DNA of 64,000 nt from Candidimonas nitroreducens. Its GTDB lineage: Bacteria; Pseudomonadota; Gammaproteobacteria; Burkholderiales; Burkholderiaceae_B. Below the pieces are notes generated by a model. It worked only from the letters and a program-made list of their open reading frames with translations, had not been told where the DNA came from and made no database searches. Below are positions 1-8,525 of this stretch, one piece after another (position 1 is the first letter of the stretch; the number at the start of each line of letters is the position of its first letter). The position numbers were made by a program, and so were the translations under genes. The stretch spans positions 1 to 64,000 of the forward strand of contig NZ_NJIH01000014.1 in NCBI RefSeq assembly GCF_002209565.1. Direction: 5' to 3'.

Positions 1-896
1 CCGGCGCCGCAGCCGCAGGGGCGGCCGCACCCGCCGTTGGCGCAGCCGGGGCCATGGCGCCGGCCGTCGGCGCCGTTGGCGCTGCAGCCGCGCCGGCTAT
101 CGGCGCCGCCGCGGCCCCAGCCGCAGCCGCCGCCCCTGCGGCCGGCGCCGTGGGGGCCGCCGCTGCGCTGGCGCAGGACAGCGGCATACTGCATTTTGTC
201 CAGCACAGCGACACGGTGGGCAAGGCCTTGTTCGGCATTCTGCTGTTCATGTCGCTGATCAGCTGGTACCTGATTTTCGCCAAATCACTGCTGGGTCTGC
301 GCAACCGCCACCGTTCCAAGAAGTTCCTGACCGAATTCTGGAGCGCCAGTTCGCTGGAGCAGGTCGAGAACGAGATCAGCACCCACGGCGCGAGCGAGCC
401 CTTCGCGCACCTGGCGAGCCACGCCATCCATGCCCGCAACCACCACGTCAAGTACGGCGCGCTCAAGCTCGAAGAGAAGGGTTCCACGGGGGCGTTCGTC
501 ACCCGCACCATCCGCAAGGTCATCGATGAAGAAACCGCCAAGCTCGAGAACGGCCTGACGGTGCTGGCCTCCATCGGCTCGACCGCGCCTTTCGTCGGCC
601 TGTTCGGCACGGTCTGGGGGGTTTACCATGCGTTGGTAGGCATCGGCCTGTCCGACGGCGTTACCATCAATCGCATCGCCGGGCCGGTGGGCGAGGCCCT
701 GATCATGACGGGCCTGGGCCTGGCGGTGGCGATTCCCGCCGTGCTCGCCTACAACGGCTTCGTACGCGGCAACCGCGTCTACCTGTCGCACCTCGATGCC
801 TTCGCGCATGATCTGTTCACCTTCCTGTCCACCGGGCAGCAGGTGGATGTCGGCGAGACCAAGGTGCGCAAGCTGCCTTCCGCGAAAAGGGGTTGA
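1..896 (+). CDS. exbB: ExbB, proton-channel subunit of the TonB energising complex (5' end cut by window edge)
   Basis: MotA/TolQ/ExbB-family inner-membrane protein that, with ExbD, uses the proton motive force to energise TonB. Three membrane segments are visible, including the conserved TIG-like stretch around ASIGSTAPFVGLFGTVWGV and EALIMTGLGLAVAIPAVLAY. The frame is open to base 3, so the start lies outside the window; an internal ATG at 54 is possible but lies inside the same low-complexity Ala/Pro/Gly tract of about 55 residues. That tract precedes LAQDSGILHFVQHSD, where typical ExbB sequence begins. exbD follows 3 bases after the stop, so the two are one transcript. tonB would be expected upstream, but that is outside the window. 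Confidence 0.93.
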   Translation, partial: GAAAAGAAAPAVGAAGAMAPAVGAVGAAAAPAIGAAAAPAAAAAPAAGAVGAAAALAQDSGILHFVQHSDTVGKALFGILLFMSLISWYLIFAKSLLGLRNRHRSKKFLTEFWSASSLEQVENEISTHGASEPFAHLASHAIHARNHHVKYGALKLEEKGSTGAFVTRTIRKVIDEETAKLENGLTVLASIGSTAPFVGLFGTVWGVYHALVGIGLSDGVTINRIAGPVGEALIMTGLGLAVAIPAVLAYNGFVRGNRVYLSHLDAFAHDLFTFLSTGQQVDVGETKVRKLPSAKRG

Positions 897-899
897 TCC

Positions 900-1385
900 A
901 TGGCATTCGGCAGTTTCGACAGCAAGTCGGCCACCCATACGGTCTCGGAGATCAACATGGTGCCGCTGATCGACGTCATGCTGGTCTTGCTGGTGATCTT
1001 CATCATCACCGCCCCCTTGCTGAGCCACTCGATCAAGATCAATCTGCCGCAGGCCAGCGCCGAACAGGCCAAAGAGCAGCCCAAGGCCATAGACCTGGCG
1101 GTCGACGACCAGGGGCAAATCTTCTGGGACGACCAGCCGGTAGCCATGGACGCGCTGAAAGAGCGCTTCCAGGTGCAGGCCAGGCTCGATCCGCAGCCGC
1201 AGCTGCAGATCCGCGCCGACCTGAATACGCGCTACGAGGTGCTGGCCAAGATCATGGGCCAGGCCCGCATGGCGGGCATCAAGCACCTGGGCTTCATGAC
1301 GCGGCCCCTGCCTACTTCGGGGACGCCCGATGCAGGCGCTGCCGCGGCGCCTGCTGCTGCGGCCGCACCCGCCGCGCCGCGATAG
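900..1385 (+). CDS. exbD: ExbD, TonB-system energy transduction subunit
   Basis: Single-pass inner-membrane partner of ExbB, 161 residues. The N-terminal segment SEINMVPLIDVMLVLLVIF carries the key membrane Asp (Asp25) used for proton coupling, followed by a periplasmic domain with the typical INLPQA start. The ATG lies 3 bases behind the exbB stop. The last about 20 residues (DAGAAAAPAAAAAPAAPR) are an Ala/Pro tail that is not part of the family fold and resembles the N-terminal tract of ExbB in the same operon. Confidence 0.95.
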   Translation: MAFGSFDSKSATHTVSEINMVPLIDVMLVLLVIFIITAPLLSHSIKINLPQASAEQAKEQPKAIDLAVDDQGQIFWDDQPVAMDALKERFQVQARLDPQPQLQIRADLNTRYEVLAKIMGQARMAGIKHLGFMTRPLPTSGTPDAGAAAAPAAAAAPAAPR

Positions 1386-1448
1386 CCTGGGCTCGGGCCT
1401 GCCAGCCAACCAAGCCAACACAACTTAAGCCAAGTATCGCCTGGCCTG

Positions 1449-1483
1449 GTGGCCGGCGCCCCGGCCCCAGAGGCGCCGGCCAC
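1449..1483 (+). terminator. GC-rich hairpin downstream of exbD
   Basis: A perfect 12-base inverted repeat (GTGGCCGGCGCC at 1449-1460, complement at 1472-1483) with an 11-base loop lies 64 bases after exbD. It is not followed by a T run, so it may be a stabilising or Rho-assisted 3' hairpin rather than a classical intrinsic terminator. Confidence 0.45.
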
Positions 1484-1606
1484 TGCTGATTTACCCCCTA
1501 ATCCCGTTGCTAGTCCGGCGCACCGCTTCCTTGCTCATGGCCGTACCTCCCCGGCCGGCGGGGTGGCGCCTGCCCATAAAATCCCGGTTCGATATAGAAT
1601 CACGGC

Positions 1607-2281
1607 ATGCGAGTTCTAGTAATCGAAGACGACACCACGCTGGGCCACGCGCTGCAGGAATTCCTCGTTGAACAAGGCTATGCGGTGGATTGGCTGCAGG
1701 AAGGCGACCAGGTGCTGGGGGCGGTGGCCGGCCAGGCCTACGACCTGCTCCTGCTCGACCTGAACCTTCCCGGCATGAGCGGGCTGGACGTGTTGCGCCA
1801 GTTGCGCGTCAATGGGCAGCAGATCCCGGTACTGATTCTCACTGCCCGCGACGGCGTCGAAGACCGGGTGGCGGGCCTGGACGCCGGCGCCGACGATTAC
1901 GTCACCAAACCGTTCGAATTGCCCGAACTGGCCGCACGGGTGCGTGCCTTCGCCCGCCGCCGGGCCGGGCAGGCCCAGCCCTTCATCGAGGCCGGCCCGC
2001 TGGTGTTCGATACCGTGGGGCGCGAGGTGCGCGTGCACGGCGAGCGGCTGGCCCTGTCGGTGCGGGAACTGTCGGTGCTCGAAATGCTCATGGGGCGTGC
2101 CGGGCGCGTGGTCACCAAGCGCCAGATCGTCAATTCCCTGTCCGCCTGGGACGCAGATTTCAGCGAAAACGCCGTCGAGGTCTACGTGTACCGCCTGCGC
2201 AAGCGCCTCGAAGGCACCGGGGCCGGCATACAGACCGTGCGCGGTTTCGGCTATCTGCTAGACGTAGAAAGTGCCGCCTGA
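1607..2281 (+). CDS. OmpR-family response regulator
   Basis: 224 residues: receiver domain (about 1-115) with acidic pocket EDD at 7-9, phospho-acceptor Asp51, Thr79 and Lys101, then a winged-helix DNA-binding domain (about 125-220) ending in the usual TVRGFGYLL motif. It belongs to the QseB/TctD/PmrA type. It lies 136 bases upstream of a histidine kinase on the same strand, which is its obvious partner. The stimulus cannot be read from the sequence. Regulation of TctD/TctE type would fit a genome rich in Bug/tricarboxylate receptors, but this is inference. Confidence 0.93.
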   Translation: MRVLVIEDDTTLGHALQEFLVEQGYAVDWLQEGDQVLGAVAGQAYDLLLLDLNLPGMSGLDVLRQLRVNGQQIPVLILTARDGVEDRVAGLDAGADDYVTKPFELPELAARVRAFARRRAGQAQPFIEAGPLVFDTVGREVRVHGERLALSVRELSVLEMLMGRAGRVVTKRQIVNSLSAWDADFSENAVEVYVYRLRKRLEGTGAGIQTVRGFGYLLDVESAA

Positions 2282-2370
2282 GACGGCACGGTTCCCGCGC
2301 GGGTGCGCCGCGCGCGCATGCTGCCTGCGATATTCCGGCCCGGAACGCCGGCGCGGCATTCCTGATGGTT

Positions 2371-2391
2371 TGTACAGGCCCTAGGGGCCTG
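2371..2391. repeat. Short inverted repeat carrying the TAGGGCCTGTAC motif
   Basis: CAGGCCC (2375-2381) and GGGCCTG (2385-2391) form a 7-base stem with loop TAG. The minus strand of 2371-2383 reads TAGGGCCTGTACA, matching the motif immediately after kup (5455-5466) and, in variant form, after the GntR gene (31783) and the short-chain dehydrogenase (62588). The copy here lies between response regulator and kinase genes. Confidence 0.6.
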
Positions 2392-2417
2392 GATTTGGAG
2401 CGCGCGGCACCCTAATT

Positions 2418-3545
2418 ATGTCCAACAGCACATCTTCCGCCCGCCCCCTGAGATCCCGGTTCGCGCCAGGCAGCCTGGCCGCGCTGATGCCGCGCGGCTC
2501 GCTGGCCCGGCATCTGGTGATGCGCCTGCTGCCGGCGGTGATCCTGCTGGTGCTGCTCGACCTGATCGCCATCTGGGCCATTACCCGCCAGATCAGCCTG
2601 GATGCCTGGCTGCTGGAAGATATTTTCTGGATGATGATCCTCAGCCAGGCGCTGCTGGTGCTGCTGTTCGCCTGGGTGCTGATCTCGGGGGTGCGTTCGG
2701 GGCTGGAGTCGATCAACCGCCTGTCCGAGGAAATCAGCCAGCGCTCCATCGACGACTTGCAGCCGCTGGATCCCTCCGGCCTGCCCACCGAAATCGCCCC
2801 GGTCGTCACACACTTCAACGATCTGCTGGTGCGCCTGGACGATTCCATGCAGGCGCAAAAGCGCTTCATCGGCCACGCCGCCCACCAGCTGCGCACCCCT
2901 CTCAGCGGCCTGAAGCTGGAATCGGAACTGATGCTCGCGCGCCAGCTGCCCGACGACGTGCGGCCGCGCGCCGAGCGCATCAAGAGCGTGACCGACCGCA
3001 TGATCCGCCTGGGCCAGCAGCTGCTGGTGCTGGCCCGTGTCGATTCTTCCACCCAGCCGCAGGACAGCTTCGAGCGCCTCGACCTGTGCGAGTGGGCGCG
3101 CATCAGCGGCGCCGAATGGATCCCTTCGGCCCGGGCGGCGGGCGTGCAGCTGCACATGGTGGCCCCGGACGAGTCGGTATGGGTGGACGCCGATCCGCTG
3201 CTGCTGGAAGAAATGCTCAGCAATCTGGTCGACAACGCGCTGCGCTACGGCGCGGGCGCCAAGAACATACGCCTGATCATAGGGGCCAACCCGCCGTCGC
3301 TGGCGGTCGAGGACGACGGGCCGGGTATCGATCCGGCCGACAGCGAGCGGGTCTTCGAGGCTTTCTATCGTTCTCCGCGCGCCAACGTCGGGGGCTCGGG
3401 CCTGGGCCTGGCCATCGTGCGCGAGATCGCCCGCGCCCATGGCGCCTGGTGGAGCCTGACGAGCCGGCCGGCATTTCCCGGCACGCGCATCGCCATCGTG
3501 TTTCCGGGCCCGCGCATGGGCGCCCGGCTGACCAGGCAGGAATAA
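2418..3545 (+). CDS. Sensor histidine kinase with minimal periplasmic loop (TctE-like)
   Basis: 375 residues. Two membrane segments (about 32-55 and 70-92) enclose a loop of only about 15 residues. Then follow a HAMP-like linker, a dimerisation box with the phospho-acceptor His156 in HAAHQLRTPLSGLK, and an ATPase domain with N box (NLVDNALRYG), G1 (DDGPGI) and G2 (GSGLGLAIV). It pairs with the response regulator upstream. Relatives of the TctE/QseC type usually have a sizeable periplasmic sensor domain. Its near absence suggests sensing within the membrane or by a partner protein. kup starts 22 bases after the stop, so the three genes may be cotranscribed. Confidence 0.93.
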   Translation: MSNSTSSARPLRSRFAPGSLAALMPRGSLARHLVMRLLPAVILLVLLDLIAIWAITRQISLDAWLLEDIFWMMILSQALLVLLFAWVLISGVRSGLESINRLSEEISQRSIDDLQPLDPSGLPTEIAPVVTHFNDLLVRLDDSMQAQKRFIGHAAHQLRTPLSGLKLESELMLARQLPDDVRPRAERIKSVTDRMIRLGQQLLVLARVDSSTQPQDSFERLDLCEWARISGAEWIPSARAAGVQLHMVAPDESVWVDADPLLLEEMLSNLVDNALRYGAGAKNIRLIIGANPPSLAVEDDGPGIDPADSERVFEAFYRSPRANVGGSGLGLAIVREIARAHGAWWSLTSRPAFPGTRIAIVFPGPRMGARLTRQE

Positions 3546-3567
3546 TCGAATTGCAAAGGTATGAATC

Positions 3568-5457
3568 GTGACGACGCATGACGCTGCAAAAGAAGGCAAG
3601 CCCCCGGGGATGGCCGTATTGCTCGGGGCGCTGGGAGTGGTGTATGGCGATATCGGCACCAGTCCGCTGTACACGATACGTGCGTCGCTGTCCGAGTTCC
3701 ATGTCCTGGATCAGGAGCACGTCCTGGGCGTGCTGTCGATACTGTTCTGGCTGCTGATACTGATCGCCTCGCTGAAGTATGTAATGCTGATATTGCGTGC
3801 CGATAACCGCGGCGAGGGCGGCACGCTGGCCCTGATGGAGCTGGCCGTGCGCGGCAAAAAAGGCCGTATCAGGTGGGTGTTGACGGTATTGGCCTTGATC
3901 GGCGCGTCGCTCTTCTATGGCGACAGCATGATCACGCCGGCGATTTCGGTGCTCTCGGCCATCGAGGGGGTGGGCGTGGTCTCGCATACGCTGGATCACC
4001 TGATCGTGCCGCTATCGGTGGTGGTGCTGGCCGCGCTCTTCATGATCCAGTCGCGCGGCACCGGCGCGGTGGGCAAGCTGTTCGGGCCCATCATGCTGTT
4101 GTGGTTCGTGGTCATAGGCCTGCTCGGCGCCTGGCGCATCGTGCAGACGCCGAGCATTCTGCTGGCGCTGAACCCCATGTGGGCCCTGACCTTCATTTCC
4201 GACGCGCCCTGGGGCACCTTCCTGCTGCTGGGCGCCGTGGTGCTGGCCCTTACCGGCGCCGAGGCGCTGTATGCCGACATGGGACACTATGGCCGCCCGG
4301 CCATACAGCGCGCCTGGTTCGGCCTGGTGCTGCCGGCCCTGGTGCTGTGCTACTTCGGGCAGGGCGCGCTGCTGCTGGCCGACCCCACGGCGATTGCCAA
4401 TCCATTCTTCCTGCTGGCTCCGTCGTGGGCCCTGGCGCCGCTGGTGGCCCTGGCCACCGCCGCCACTGTCATTGCCTCGCAGTCCGTGATCTCGGGGGCG
4501 TTCTCGGTGACGCGCCAGGCCGTGCAGCTGGGCTTCTGGCCGCGCATGACGATCCTGCACACCTCGGCGCGCGAAGAAGGGCAGATCTATCTGCCGCGGG
4601 TGAACATGCTGCTGTTCGTGGCGGTGCTGATCCTGGTGCTGGCTTTCGAGTCGTCCGAGCGGCTGGCGCATGCCTACGGTTTTGCCGTCACGGGCACGAT
4701 GCTGATGACTTCCATGCTGGCCTTCGCCGTGCTGCCCGGCCGTTCGACGGGCGCCCGGCGCGTATTGTGGATGCTGTTGCTGACCCTGTTCCTGGTGATG
4801 GACATTCTGCTGTTCTCGTCGAATGCGCTGAAGATCGTGGAAGGCGGCTGGCTGCCCATGATCGTGGGCCTGAGCATCCTGACGCTGATGCTGACCTGGA
4901 AGCAGGGCCGGGCCAAGATCCACGATACCCTGGCGGGCGACCATCAGCCCCTGAAGTCTTTCATGGAAGCGCTGGAGCAGTATCCGCCCACCCGGGTCGA
5001 AGGTACCGCGGTCTTCATGAGCATGATCGTCGACACGGTGCCGCCGGCGCTGCTGCACAATCTCAAGCACAACAAGATATTGCACGAGCAGGTGCTGTTC
5101 CTGCACGTGCGCAGCAGCGACGTGCCCTATGTGCCCTTCGACGAGCGTTTCGAGCTGCAGCGCCTGAGCCGCAGCAGCTGGCAGGCGGTGGCCACCTGGG
5201 GCTTCAAGCAAGAGCCCAATGTGCCGCAGCTGCTCGAGCAGATCGGCCACGAACACCCCGAGCTCAATCTGGATCCCATGCAGACCTCGTACTTCCTGTC
5301 GCGTCAGACGGTGATCGTGGTGCGCAGGCTGCCCTTGCGCATGCGCTGGCGGCGCAGCCTGTTCGCCTTCATGGCGCGCAACGCCACGCGCAGCACGCGG
5401 TTCTACAAGATTCCGCCGAACCGCGTGGTGGAAATGGGCATGCAGCTGGAGCTGTAG
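3568..5457 (+). CDS. kup: Kup potassium uptake transporter
   Basis: K+/H+ symporter of the KUP/HAK/KT family, 629 residues (E. coli Kup is about 620). The diagnostic VYGDIGTSPLYT motif is close to the N-terminus, followed by about 12 membrane segments and a cytoplasmic C-terminal domain of about 170 residues. The start is the GTG at 3568, preceded by AAAGG at suitable spacing; an ATG at 3561 is out of frame. The preceding two-component system may regulate it. The opposite strand downstream carries an Mrp antiporter, so this stretch groups two monovalent-cation systems. Confidence 0.96.
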   Translation: MTTHDAAKEGKPPGMAVLLGALGVVYGDIGTSPLYTIRASLSEFHVLDQEHVLGVLSILFWLLILIASLKYVMLILRADNRGEGGTLALMELAVRGKKGRIRWVLTVLALIGASLFYGDSMITPAISVLSAIEGVGVVSHTLDHLIVPLSVVVLAALFMIQSRGTGAVGKLFGPIMLLWFVVIGLLGAWRIVQTPSILLALNPMWALTFISDAPWGTFLLLGAVVLALTGAEALYADMGHYGRPAIQRAWFGLVLPALVLCYFGQGALLLADPTAIANPFFLLAPSWALAPLVALATAATVIASQSVISGAFSVTRQAVQLGFWPRMTILHTSAREEGQIYLPRVNMLLFVAVLILVLAFESSERLAHAYGFAVTGTMLMTSMLAFAVLPGRSTGARRVLWMLLLTLFLVMDILLFSSNALKIVEGGWLPMIVGLSILTLMLTWKQGRAKIHDTLAGDHQPLKSFMEALEQYPPTRVEGTAVFMSMIVDTVPPALLHNLKHNKILHEQVLFLHVRSSDVPYVPFDERFELQRLSRSSWQAVATWGFKQEPNVPQLLEQIGHEHPELNLDPMQTSYFLSRQTVIVVRRLPLRMRWRRSLFAFMARNATRSTRFYKIPPNRVVEMGMQLEL

Positions 5458-5472
5458 GGCCTGTACGCCCTA
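5455..5472 (+). repeat. Stop-codon-overlapping hairpin motif after kup
   Basis: TAGGGC (5455-5460) pairs with GCCCTA (5467-5472) around loop CTGTAC; the kup stop codon is the first three bases of the stem. Related TAGGGCCTGT sequences also begin at the stop codon of the GntR gene (31783) and, as TAGGCCTGT, at the stop of the short-chain dehydrogenase (62588). Confidence 0.6.
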
Positions 5473-5627
5473 ACGGTCATGGCGGGCGCCGCCTCTCCCG
5501 AGAATGAAAGGGGCTTCTTTCACATTAATACTAGTACGGCTTCGTGCCCTGTTCTCTTTTTGATCGCGCCGTATGAATGGGGGAGCCGCGCTGGCGCCCG
5601 GCGCCATAGGGCGCCGAGGCTCGGCCT

Positions 5628-5957
5628 TCAGGCCGAAGGCGGGGCGTCGGTATGCCGGGCGTCGCGCTTGCGCGCCGCCTGCATCAGCAGCATGGCGGTG
5701 ACCGGCGCCGAGATGAACAGCAGCGGCACCAGCAGCAGTTCATTCAGCACCAGGTGGCCGGCGCGCGCCGACGAGAGCAGCAGCGACGCCAGCAGCACCG
5801 CCACCGCGCCCAGGGTGCTGCCCAGCGTGGGTGCATGGATGCGGGCATAGAAAGTCCTGAACTTCAGCAGGCCCAGCGAGCCCGTCAGCGCCAGCAGGCC
5901 GCCGGCCACGAGCAGCAGGGCGGCGGGCAGGGCAGCCCACAGCGGCAAGTCGTTCAT
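5628..5957 (-). CDS. mrpG: Mrp antiporter subunit G
   Basis: 109-residue inner-membrane protein of the MnhG/PhaG family, with three hydrophobic segments and the family pattern GLLKFRTFYARIHAPTLGSTLG. It is the last gene of the Mrp operon that starts at 11907. The ATG is preceded by a strong GGGAGG ribosome site. It belongs to the seven-subunit Na+(K+)/H+ antiporter complex and is needed for its assembly and activity. The C-terminal 20 residues are charged and cytoplasmic. Downstream, 5591-5627 holds GC-rich inverted repeats but no clear T-run terminator. Confidence 0.93.
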   Translation of the reverse strand: MNDLPLWAALPAALLLVAGGLLALTGSLGLLKFRTFYARIHAPTLGSTLGAVAVLLASLLLSSARAGHLVLNELLLVPLLFISAPVTAMLLMQAARKRDARHTDAPPSA

Positions 5958-6033
5958 GATGCCTCCCGGTTGCGCCTTGCGCTGTAGTTCCTGAAGAAGG
6001 ATGCGCGCCCTTCGGGGCGCCGTGTGGTCGTGT

Positions 6034-6315
6034 TCATGGCTCTATCACCTCGCCGCGCAGCAGGAACTTGGCCATGGCCGCCGAGCCGACGAAGCCGAAC
6101 AGGGCGATCAGCAGCGCAATCTCGAAGTACAGGCTGGTGCCGTCGCGCATGCCCAGCACCAGGACGATGAGCATGCCGTTGATGTACATGGCGTCCAGCC
6201 CGAGCACGCGATCCTGGGGGGTGGGGCCGCGCAGCAGGCGTAGGGCGGCGCAGGCCGTGGCCAGCGCCAGGCAGCCCAGCGCAAAGCCGCCTGCCCAGAG
6301 CAGTATGGAATTCAT
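6034..6315 (-). CDS. mrpF: Mrp antiporter subunit F
   Basis: 93-residue inner-membrane protein of the MnhF/PhaF family: three hydrophobic helices with the conserved GPTPQDRVLGLDAM signature after the first. The start at 6315 (MNSILLWAGG) fits the family length; an in-frame ATG at 6366 would add 17 unrelated residues. No good ribosome site is visible for either. It lies 103 bases behind mrpE, and 76 bases before mrpG; the mrpF-mrpG spacer contains the hairpin GCGCCC/GGGCGC (6005-6020). Confidence 0.9.
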   Translation of the reverse strand: MNSILLWAGGFALGCLALATACAALRLLRGPTPQDRVLGLDAMYINGMLIVLVLGMRDGTSLYFEIALLIALFGFVGSAAMAKFLLRGEVIEP

Positions 6316-6418
6316 AGGGGTTTGCAGGCAAAAAGAGAACGGGGCGCAAAGCCGCGGACACCACACATAGTACGGCGAGGCGAAGCAGCATCCTTGTCTT
6401 TTTGATTGCTGTTCCTTG

Positions 6419-6901
6419 TCATTCGAATATCTCCATCAACGGGCTTTCGTAGCGTTGTTTGATGAGGTCGATCCAGTGCGATTCTTCATCCAGGTCGAGC
6501 ACGTGCAGCGTCAGCGAGCCGTCGCTGGCCAGCTCTGTCCAGACGGTGCCGGGCGTGTAGGTGACGATGCAGGCCAGGAAGGCCAGGCCGTGCGGATCGC
6601 GCAGCTCCAGGGGGATGCGGATGAAGCCCGGGGTGGGCTGCTGCGTGCGCGACCAGATCAGGCGGGCGACCGCCAGATTCGAGCGGGCTACGTCCAGCGC
6701 CACCACGCACAGCAGCCGGGCGATCGCCCACGGCTTGCGCAGCCGCGAGCGCAGCGGCCGCAGCGCCATGGCGGCGCGTCCCAGCACCAGCGCCAGCGCT
6801 GCGCCCAGCAGAATCTGCGTGGGCGCCAGGGTATTGTTCAGCAGCAGCCACAGCAGCAGGAGCACGGCCGGCAGGGCCAGGAACGAAACATAGCGCTTCA
6901 T
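6419..6901 (-). CDS. mrpE: Mrp antiporter subunit E
   Basis: 160-residue MnhE/PhaE-family subunit starting MKRYVSFLALPAVLLLLWLL, with two N-terminal membrane helices and a soluble domain containing the conserved TYTPGTVWTELASDGSLTLHVLD region. The ATG overlaps the mrpD stop as ATGA (6898-6901), indicating translational coupling. A much longer open frame (735 codons, to 8626) exists in this frame, but only the part from 6901 looks like protein; the rest is a GC-driven shadow of mrpD. Confidence 0.93.
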   Translation of the reverse strand: MKRYVSFLALPAVLLLLWLLLNNTLAPTQILLGAALALVLGRAAMALRPLRSRLRKPWAIARLLCVVALDVARSNLAVARLIWSRTQQPTPGFIRIPLELRDPHGLAFLACIVTYTPGTVWTELASDGSLTLHVLDLDEESHWIDLIKQRYESPLMEIFE

Positions 6902-8514
6902 GGCGAGCCCCTGCGGCTGCTGGGCTGCTCGAGCACGGCGTTGATATAGGTGGCTGGCTGATCCAGCGAGCTGGCGGTATCGTCCAGCATGCGCTGCACC
7001 GGCCCGGCCCAGACGGCCAGCGCGACGCATGCCGCCACCAGGATCGCCACCGGCGCGGCCTCGCTGACCCGCAGGCGCGGCACCACGATGTCCTCCTGGC
7101 TCCAGAACATGTGCATGCCGGCGCGGCTCAGGGCGATGATCGCGGCCAGGCTCGAGGCCAGCACCGCGCCCAGCAGCAGCCAGGCGTCGACGGGAAATGC
7201 CGATGTCGAAAGATCCAGTGCGGCCGACAGCAGTGAGAACTTGGCGAGGAACCCCGACAGCGGCGGCAGGCCGGCGATGACCAGCGCGCAGCTTATGAAT
7301 GCCAGCCCCAGGAAGGCCATGGCCGCCGGGATGGCTACGCCCACCACGTCGTCGCTGTGGCCCGGGTTGGGGTCTTCCAGGCCGAAGGCCTCTTGGCTGA
7401 CGGCCAGCATGTCCGCGCCGAAAGACTGGGTGCGGCCGATCATTTCGACCAGCATGAAGAAGGCGCCGGTGGCCAGCACCGAGCTGACCAGATAGAACAG
7501 CGCCGGCCCGGTGAGCGTGACGCCCGGCATGCCGAGCGCGGCGAGCAATGTGCCCGAAGACACGATGATGCAGTATGCCGCGATGCGCTCGCCGCGGTGG
7601 GCGGCGAGCAGCCCGAACATGCCGAACAGCAGCGTCAGCAGGCCGGCCGGGAACATCCAGGCCCCGCCGAATGCGGCCGGGGCGCCGGTGGGCAGCAGCA
7701 GCGAGCCGATGCGCAGCAGCGCGTACACGCCGACCTTGGTCATGATGGCGAATACGGCGGCCACCGGCGCGCAAGCTTCGCCGTAGGCCGCCGGCAGCCA
7801 GAAATTCAGCGGCCACGCGCCCGCCTTGATCAGGAAGGCCACGCCCAGCATGGCGGCGGCCGCCTCGAACAGGTGGCGGTCGCCGCCGCTGAGCTGGCCG
7901 GCCGCGAGCGCCAGGCTGGCCATGTTCAGCGTGCCGGTGACGCCGTATATCAGGGCGATGGCCACCAGCAGAATGAACGAGGCGAGCAGGTTGATGGCGA
8001 TGTAGTGCAGCCCGGCGCCGACCCGCGCCTGGCCCGACCCGTGCAGCATCAGGCCGTAGGACGCCGCCAGCAGCACCTCGAAGAAGACGAACAGGTTGAA
8101 CAGGTCGCCGGTCAGGAATGCGCCGTTGATGCCCATCATCAGGAATTGGAACAAGGGGTGGAAGTGCGCGCCTTCCCTGTCCCAGCGGGCGCAGGCGTAA
8201 ATCAGGGTGGCGCAGCCCAGCAGTGCGCAGAGCGTGAGCATGACCGCGGCCAGGCGATCCACCACGATGACGATGCCAGCCTGCGCCGGCCAGTCGCCCA
8301 GCAGATACACGCTGATGCCTTGCGGCCACGAGTGTGGCGCCCAGCCCGCGGCCAGGCGCAGCAGCTGCACTGCCACCAGCAGCTGGATCAGCGCCGAGGC
8401 CAGGCCCAAAGCCTGGCGGGTGCGGCGCCGCGTGTCCTTGAGCAGCAGCATGGCCGCGCCTGCGGCCAGCGGCACGATGACAGGCAGTACCGGCAGGTGC
8501 ACCCAAAGGTTCAT
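6898..8514 (-). CDS. mrpD: Mrp antiporter subunit D
   Basis: 538-residue polytopic protein of the NuoM/MrpD class, homologous to the proton-pumping subunits of complex I. About 14 membrane segments are visible, with the conserved LIKAGAWPLNFWLPAAYGE and TKVGVYALLRIG regions that carry the proton-path Lys residues. It is the fourth gene from the promoter-proximal mrpA in gene content terms (fused A-B, C, D), separated from mrpC by an unusual 160-base spacer with two copies of a long repeat. mrpE overlaps its stop. Confidence 0.95.
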   Translation of the reverse strand: MNLWVHLPVLPVIVPLAAGAAMLLLKDTRRRTRQALGLASALIQLLVAVQLLRLAAGWAPHSWPQGISVYLLGDWPAQAGIVIVVDRLAAVMLTLCALLGCATLIYACARWDREGAHFHPLFQFLMMGINGAFLTGDLFNLFVFFEVLLAASYGLMLHGSGQARVGAGLHYIAINLLASFILLVAIALIYGVTGTLNMASLALAAGQLSGGDRHLFEAAAAMLGVAFLIKAGAWPLNFWLPAAYGEACAPVAAVFAIMTKVGVYALLRIGSLLLPTGAPAAFGGAWMFPAGLLTLLFGMFGLLAAHRGERIAAYCIIVSSGTLLAALGMPGVTLTGPALFYLVSSVLATGAFFMLVEMIGRTQSFGADMLAVSQEAFGLEDPNPGHSDDVVGVAIPAAMAFLGLAFISCALVIAGLPPLSGFLAKFSLLSAALDLSTSAFPVDAWLLLGAVLASSLAAIIALSRAGMHMFWSQEDIVVPRLRVSEAAPVAILVAACVALAVWAGPVQRMLDDTASSLDQPATYINAVLEQPSSRRGSP

Positions 8515-8525
8515 TGATATGCCCT

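Noticed and set aside
2412-3674. A 420-codon minus-strand frame opposite the kinase gene
   Set aside because: No domain recognisable; typical antisense shadow of a GC-rich gene.
7357-8517. A 386-codon plus-strand frame opposite mrpD
   Set aside because: Gln/Arg/His-rich nonsense typical of the strand opposite membrane proteins.
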